From assembly GCA_023213315.1 (NCBI GenBank), contig JAKCPI010028554.1, positions 1 through 64,000 of the forward strand: a stretch of 64,000 nt of DNA, read 5' to 3'. The position numbers and the translations under genes are program-made. The DNA comes from Euborellia annulipes. Taxonomy: Eukaryota; Arthropoda; Insecta; Dermaptera; Anisolabididae. Below, piece by piece: positions 59,232 through 64,000 of the stretch (the first letter of the stretch is position 1; each line of letters begins with the position of its first letter). The notes under the pieces are model-generated. The model ran no database searches. It saw only the letters and a program-made list of their open reading frames with translations, and was not told where the DNA came from.

Positions 59232-59398
59232 TGGGCCATAGCACAGTAGTGTAGAATGTTCGCCTCTTGGGCTAGGGGTCAAGGGTTTGCATCCCATGCG
59301 ACAAAAATTTATTTCAATTTAAATGGCTACCAATAAATTGGGGTCTAAATGGCCTCCGATGCCGAAAAAGACCTTAAATAAATAAAAAAAATTCTAAG
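59232..59398 (+). mobile_element. tRNA-derived SINE, clear promoter boxes
   Basis: A box TAGCACAGTAG at 59239-59249 (full match to TRGYNNARNNG), B box GGTTTGCATCC at 59284-59294, spacing as in tRNA genes, then the family tail ggcctccgatgccgaaaaag and an A-rich end with AAATAAA-type repeats. Same family as 17883-18025. Confidence 0.85.
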
Positions 59399-60029
59399 GT
59401 TAATATTAATATTCTAAAAAATCCAAGGGTTCGGATCAGACAGTCTGATTAATTTATTTGGATACAAAATGATATCATCATACTATAATATAAAGCGCTA
59501 GCCACTCACTTCCGTTTTATGTTCCTGTTTACCGCCGAAGGCGGGCTTTATCAATTGTAAATGAATATTAGTATTAGAGTTGAATTCTGATTCTAAAGAG
59601 AGATAGATTAAATTGTATCATCTATCAAAGTTCCTCAGCATAAATCTGTGCATATTTCTTTTTCATTTCATAATTATTTGTCAATCATATTCGATTAGGG
59701 CAAATTAAAAAAAAAATATAATGCTATATATTTGTAGACACAAACAAATTTGGTACACAGATATTATCACTGAAGGTATGATAAAGTTGTTCGTGTGCTG
59801 TGTCACACCAGATTTTATTTATTATTTCATCTCGTAAATCAAATTCCGCTACTTATATTGCATAATTAAAGGACTTAATGAATAATTTTCTAAGAAAAAA
59901 AATCCAGGCATTTTTTTTATCGACCTGATTTTAAACTAGATCAAAATGAATTAGTAATATTGCTCTTTTACAAGTCTATTTAAATAGCTCTGATTTTTTT
60001 TTTAATTTAGAAAGAAAAAGTTAGAACAG

Positions 60030-60110
60030 GGGTGGCCAAACTTTTCAGGGCCAAACGTTTCAGGGGAGATAATATCTCCGGACTACATAATTTTTTTTTT
60101 TTTTTTTTGC
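60030..60110 (+). mobile_element. hAT-like end (CAGGGGTGGCCAAACTT)
   Basis: One terminus of an element with the widespread caggggtggccaaactt end; the partner end is not recognisable nearby. Confidence 0.4.
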
Positions 60111-60513
60111 GTGAAATATTCAAAAATGTCTCGGCCATACTAATCAGCATTTAATGAAATACATTTCTCTTAGAAATAATTGTTTCTAGTAGAGAATAAA
60201 TTAGCTTGGCATAAAGTTAAATAATAGCCATAATTACATCACGTCAATTTTAATAAAAAGTGAAATGAATTTTAATAATATAATAAAATTTTCTCTTTTT
60301 TTTTTTAAATTCATTTATTTATTTCTTCCTGAGAAGAGAAAAAATCGATTTGAATCCTATAATTCACAACATTATAAAAGATGGTAATGTCAAATAAGGA
60401 GGAAAAATGAAATTCGTTAAGCGGTAAAGATCCGCAATGCGGTATAAATATCGGTGGGGTGTCTAAATGTGTCTCATTTGTTCGCTAGCGTTTAATTTCG
60501 TTTTAGATCTCAG

Positions 60514-60773
60514 CATGGGCGTAGTCAGAAATCTTGTTAGAGGGGGCCAACCCCTCGTTAGGGCCAGAGGGAGGGGTTGCAATTAATATATACATAGATT
60601 ATTAATTATTTATTTAAATGAAAAAAAAAAAATTAATTAATGTAGTGGATTGGGGCGTTAAAAAAATTCCCAATGGGAAAAATATGTATTTGTTTTTTTG
60701 TTTTTTTTAATTTTTAGGATAAGCCAGGGGGAGGGGTAATGGCCCCCCTGCCTCCCCCTGGCTACGCCCATGG
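60514..60773. mobile_element. hAT-like MITE (CATGGGCGTAG family)
   Basis: Ends catgggcgtagtcag and ctggctacgcccatg, octamers GATCTCAG (60506-60513) and GTTCTCAG (60774-60781), one mismatch. G/C-runs inside both ends. Confidence 0.8.
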
Positions 60774-61039
60774 TTCTCAGGGCTCATCTGTTGAGTTTAG
60801 TGGAAAAACTAGGTAGGAAATCTCTAAATATTTATAAAAAAAAAATTCATTGCTAGGCTTTATCTTATTTCATTGATTTTTTTTTAGATACCTATGCAAA
60901 TTAAATTTTTTATAATAAATTCCATTCATATTTGAATAGATCCATTGATTCAAGGAGAAATTATCGATGTTTCAAGCTCTGGTCGTGATCTTCAGCGAGA
61001 GTCTCGTGTCAATTCAGCAGGCAATTTTTAGTTTTAATC

Positions 61040-61122
61040 TAAAGAAAAAAAAAATGGTCGAACGAAAAACGGCGCCCCAGTTGAGCTTCGCCCCTCCACC
61101 CTCCATGGCTAGTTACGCCACT
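61040..61122 (-). mobile_element. Truncated CAGNGGCGTAACT-family MITE
   Basis: Only the end with gaacgaaaaacggcgcccca, gttgagcttcgcccctcc and ctagttacgccactg remains. The ORF at 60967-61227 reads through it and is discounted. Confidence 0.65.
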
Positions 61123-61229
61123 GATCAAATCTCAGGGCTTCAAAAATTCTTTCTATTTGATTTAGACAGCAATTCTCTGCTAATTGATTTTATGCAGGCA
61201 TTTCTTTATTCGACCAGGAAGGACTGACT

Positions 61230-61560
61230 TTCTTTTGACTTGTTAAAAAAAGAGAGATTGATAAGCAAAGGCCCACGAAAGTGCGTTAAACCAACCCCAC
61301 GCAGATCTCGCCAAATAATAGATTATTCCACCTAATGAAAATTATAAGCCTATCAGCTATTATTGGCGAGGTCTGCGTAAAGATCATTGCTACTTCAAAC
61401 GTAGAAATTTTGGTGGTGGTTCGCGGATGTGTTGGTTTTGCAGCTTTTGGTCAAATCTTTGACTTATCATTCATGCAAAATGAATTCAGAATAGGCTAAT
61501 AGAAAAATGTCTTGAAGAATAATTTATAACCATTTTAACGTCTTCGTTTAAAGATAACTT
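61230..61560. other. Gene-free stretch
   Basis: Contains short inverted blocks (gcagatctcgccaa and ttggcgaggtctgcg, 61302-61376) that look like the core of a decayed foldback. No gene. Confidence 0.4.
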
Positions 61561-61583
61561 TTCCACAAGTTAACGCTCCCGTG

Positions 61584-61850
61584 CTAAGGGCGGATCCAGA
61601 TGTGTTTCTCGGGGGGGGGGGGGGATAATCTGGTGTGACTCGTCGCACAGCACACTATTTTTTTTCTTAATTTCGATAATTTAAAGGCGCATTCTCTACT
61701 TGTTTGCCAGAATATAAATACAAATCAAATTTTTAAGTATTAATTTTTAAAATTTTACATTAAAAATAAATTTTTTTTCGAAAAAAAGTATTTTTTTTAA
61801 ATCTCGAGGGAGGAGTAATTACCCCCTTTACCCCCCCCCCCCTGTCCCGT
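61584..61850 (+). mobile_element. hAT-type MITE (CAAGGGCGGAT family), copy 3
   Basis: Body nearly identical to 23340-23617 (aaaggcgcattct, cttgtttgccagaatat). The left end is ctaagggcggatcc; the right end is eroded, so no target duplication can be read. Confidence 0.8.
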
Positions 61851-62090
61851 GCATACCAGTCGTAGCACTTTTAACTGGTTAAAACAACAGCACGCGCAAA
61901 TTTTAGTGGCCAGCGTGCAGTCCCGATCTAAATGCAATGGAAAACATATGGGGTTTAATTGTTAGACGTATTTACGCCAACAATAAGCAACAATACGGCC
62001 CCATTAATGAATTAAAGGATGTAATTTTAGACATGTTGGGCAAAATTCAATATCAAATTAGTTAATTCAATGAATGACAGATTATTTTTC
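61851..62090 (+). pseudogene. Possible transposase relic (DDE-type context)
   Basis: Reading across frames gives pieces such as [18 protein letters not shown] (from 61920), which matches the SPDLNPIENVWG-type motif around the third catalytic acid of Tc1/mariner transposases, and then [18 protein letters not shown]. No start or full-length frame exists; only the C-terminal end is left. Confidence 0.7.
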
Positions 62091-62092
62091 CA

Positions 62093-62367
62093 GTAGCGTA
62101 TCCAGGTGGGCGTTCGCACCCCCCGCCCCAGGCGCATCAAGCTTTTGGCGCCCCTCGGGCCTCCGAATTTTCGGCTTTTTCCCAAAATCTCGGGATATTT
62201 TTTTTTGAAATTTCATAATAAAATCATTTTATATTACAAATCCGGAGAAAAATTACAAAAAAAAGATCGAACGAGATTCGATTACTAGACAAAAAAAGGT
62301 CGAACGAAAAACGGCGCCCCAGTTGAGCTTCGCCCCCTCCGCCCTCAAAGGCTAGCTGCGCCCTTGC
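62093..62367 (-). mobile_element. hAT-type MITE (CAGNGGCGTAACT family), old copy
   Basis: From cagtagcgtatccagg to aaaggctagctgcgccc with the family body inverted (cggcgccccagttgagct). Diverged ends and no readable target duplication. Confidence 0.7.
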
Positions 62368-62379
62368 TTAATTCAATTC

Positions 62380-63650
62380 TATCAGAAGGTCAATCGATTA
62401 CTAAAATTGTTTTTTAATGTTATATCATAGGTTAAATCTTGTTTAAATCAAATGGTCTTAAAAGCATTTCCACCCTTTAAGGTTTACTTTTATTAAAAAA
62501 TATTTTTAAATAATTTTTTTGAAAAAAATGGGGTGCTCTTAAAAAAAGTATTTCCATCACTGTATGTTCTGAAGAAATGGTCGAATCATCAATAGAATTG
62601 ATAAACCAATTAAAAAAAAAAGTATACTTTTCTGGTAAATGCCCCTGGTAATATTCTGACTCGATTTCATTTTGATCTTCTTATTTTCTTTCTTAAATCA
62701 ACATTACCGCAGGACTACACAACTTTTTTGGCTTTTATTTAGAAAAAAAAATAAATAAATAAATAAATAATAATCTACTTTGGAAACCACAGGATTACTT
62801 TTCTAAAATTTTGCTTCATTTCCTTTCATACTTGAATTTATATCATCTTGATAACTAGTATTATTTAGGAAAAAGAAAGCATATTATTTGAAGATATGCA
62901 TGTACGTATATCTTTAATATCAAAACGTCAATTTAATGATGTACTTTTAGCGGAGGTAGTGGGACGTTAATAAATACAATATTCTGTGTAAGTAGGGCCA
63001 TCTAGAAAAAAAAAACTTACGCGTCCTCTTTACTATTAATTTTTACAGCAGTTTCGGTTGGTCTTTTGAAATTTTTTCTTATTTATCCTATCTCTGAATT
63101 CTAAATTCTCTAGCGGTCCTGGGCACGGGAATTATACTATAAAATTGAAAGTTAAAAAAAAGAGCATTCAAAATGTAAAACAAAAGATTAAAAAAATTGG
63201 AATAAAATTTTTTTTATAAAAAATAGAATTGAAATGGTTTGGGTATTTTGCATGTTTGTATCTATAAAAATTATTCAACTATAAATTGAGAAAAATAAGT
63301 TCGAACAAAATTTCACTAAGAAAAAAAAAGGATGGAACTCGTAAAAATTTACTGGAAAGTACATTTTGTCTAAGTCCTTTATGTCCTCGACTATTTTCTA
63401 TCAGATTTGTAAATTGGATCAAATTTAATTAAAAACAATTGTGGCATGGCTTAATATACAAATAAAAAAAAAAAAATGTTTTATTGTAGCCTGCAGGTGG
63501 AGTTAAGCAATAACTCAGGAAACTGACCTGGTCTGATCAGAAACTGTCGTAATAAAATTAATCAAAATAAAACACGTTTTTTTTTATTTATGTCATCAAG
63601 CATAACAAGAGGAAAAAAATAACTCAAGAATATTTTATCTTTTATCGACA
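62380..63650. other. Gene-free stretch
   Basis: AT-rich with an AAAT microsatellite at 62745-62770. Nothing coding recognised. Confidence 0.4.
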
Positions 63651-63659
63651 TTGTCACTA

Positions 63660-63800
63660 CTACCTGTCGGTTTACTAGCCAGGGGTTCGCTTCCCGTTCA
63701 AGCGATGAATTTTTTCTAAATAATATTGAATACTAATTAATTTAGAAAAATACTGACGAGTTATGACATTAGATGCCGAAAAAATAATAAAAAAAAAAAA
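63660..63800 (+). mobile_element. Degraded SINE
   Basis: Has GGGTTCGCTTCCCG (B-box-like, 63683) and a tail with gatgccgaaaaaataa followed by an A-run. The A-box half is eroded. Confidence 0.5.
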
Positions 63801-63837
63801 CTTTTTGTGAAGTGAAGGAGTAAAATGAATTAATAAT

Positions 63838-64000
63838 AGCAGGGATATATATAGAAATTTTTTCGGAGGGGGGGGGGCTGTACTCAAAAATTTTTCTGCT
63901 AAAAATTCTTTTTTTTTTTTAAGAAACTAAATTTTTCCGATTTTTTCACACGAAATTTTTTGCGGAACATAAGTTTTCCATCCTGCGGAAAATTTTTTTT
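63838..64000 (+). mobile_element. G-run element, cut by window end
   Basis: Starts agcagggatatatatagaaa, then a G-run and tgtactcaaaaatttttctg, like 54717-55000 and 12338-12600. Runs off the window. Confidence 0.5.

Noticed and set aside
59239..59294. True tRNA gene
   Set aside because: A and B boxes are present, but no cloverleaf acceptor stem closes and the sequence continues into a repeated SINE tail.

Overview
This is an AT-rich, intron-rich, repeat-dense piece of an animal nuclear genome. Several things point to an arthropod: short-exon genes with GT..AG introns, initiator-like TCAGT sites, a very high load of hAT-type MITEs, tRNA-derived SINEs, and a proline/threonine-rich secreted protein whose C-terminal block resembles arthropod proteins as I remember them. 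The species cannot be fixed from sequence alone. An apparently intact KIF6 gene (an axonemal/ciliary kinesin) suggests a lineage that keeps motile cilia or sperm flagella. There are no bacterial features: no operons, CRISPR, rRNA or free-standing tRNA genes.

Layout. 1-0.95 kb: a possible antisense first exon/promoter. 0.96-18.4 kb: one very large, diverged inverted duplication (arms of about 8-9.4 kb, centre near 8.96 kb). The right arm holds the last six exons of a BBX/bobby-sox-like gene (10,761-14,835, + strand). The left arm holds a decayed, inverted copy of the same exons (4.0-7.5 kb). The centre is a smaller foldback with two opposed hammerhead-ribozyme-like motifs. 18.6-20.3 kb: transposons, including a retroposon with a 16-bp target duplication. 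21.17-22.35 kb (-): a complete, intronless Brambleberry/KAR5/GEX1-family gene (nuclear fusion at fertilisation). 24.38-34.82 kb (+): a full 16-exon KIF6 gene, 973 codons when spliced, with at least six datable transposon insertions in its introns, two of them nested. 35-38 kb: repeats plus one possible orphan exon. 38.4-51.2 kb (-): at least five exons of a secreted, low-complexity Pro/Thr/Ser-rich protein, all exons in phase 0; its initiator exon was not found. Near 47.6-47.8 kb (+) there is a probable noncoding first exon/promoter inside the long intron of that gene. 51.2-64 kb: no convincing coding sequence, only interspersed repeats (Helitron-like, hAT-like MITEs, SINEs, a tyrosine-less unknown family with an actttctctt end).

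How the parts relate. The BBX-like gene, the KAR5-family gene, KIF6 and the secreted protein are ordinary single genes, not a pathway cluster. The KAR5-family gene and KIF6 are both plausibly germline-biased (pronuclear fusion, sperm axoneme), but their proximity may be chance. The most unusual structure is the inverted duplication. If the BBX-like gene's 5' exons lie left of the window, its primary transcript would contain an antisense pseudo-copy of its own 3' exons followed by the real exons, so it could fold into a kilobase-scale hairpin RNA.
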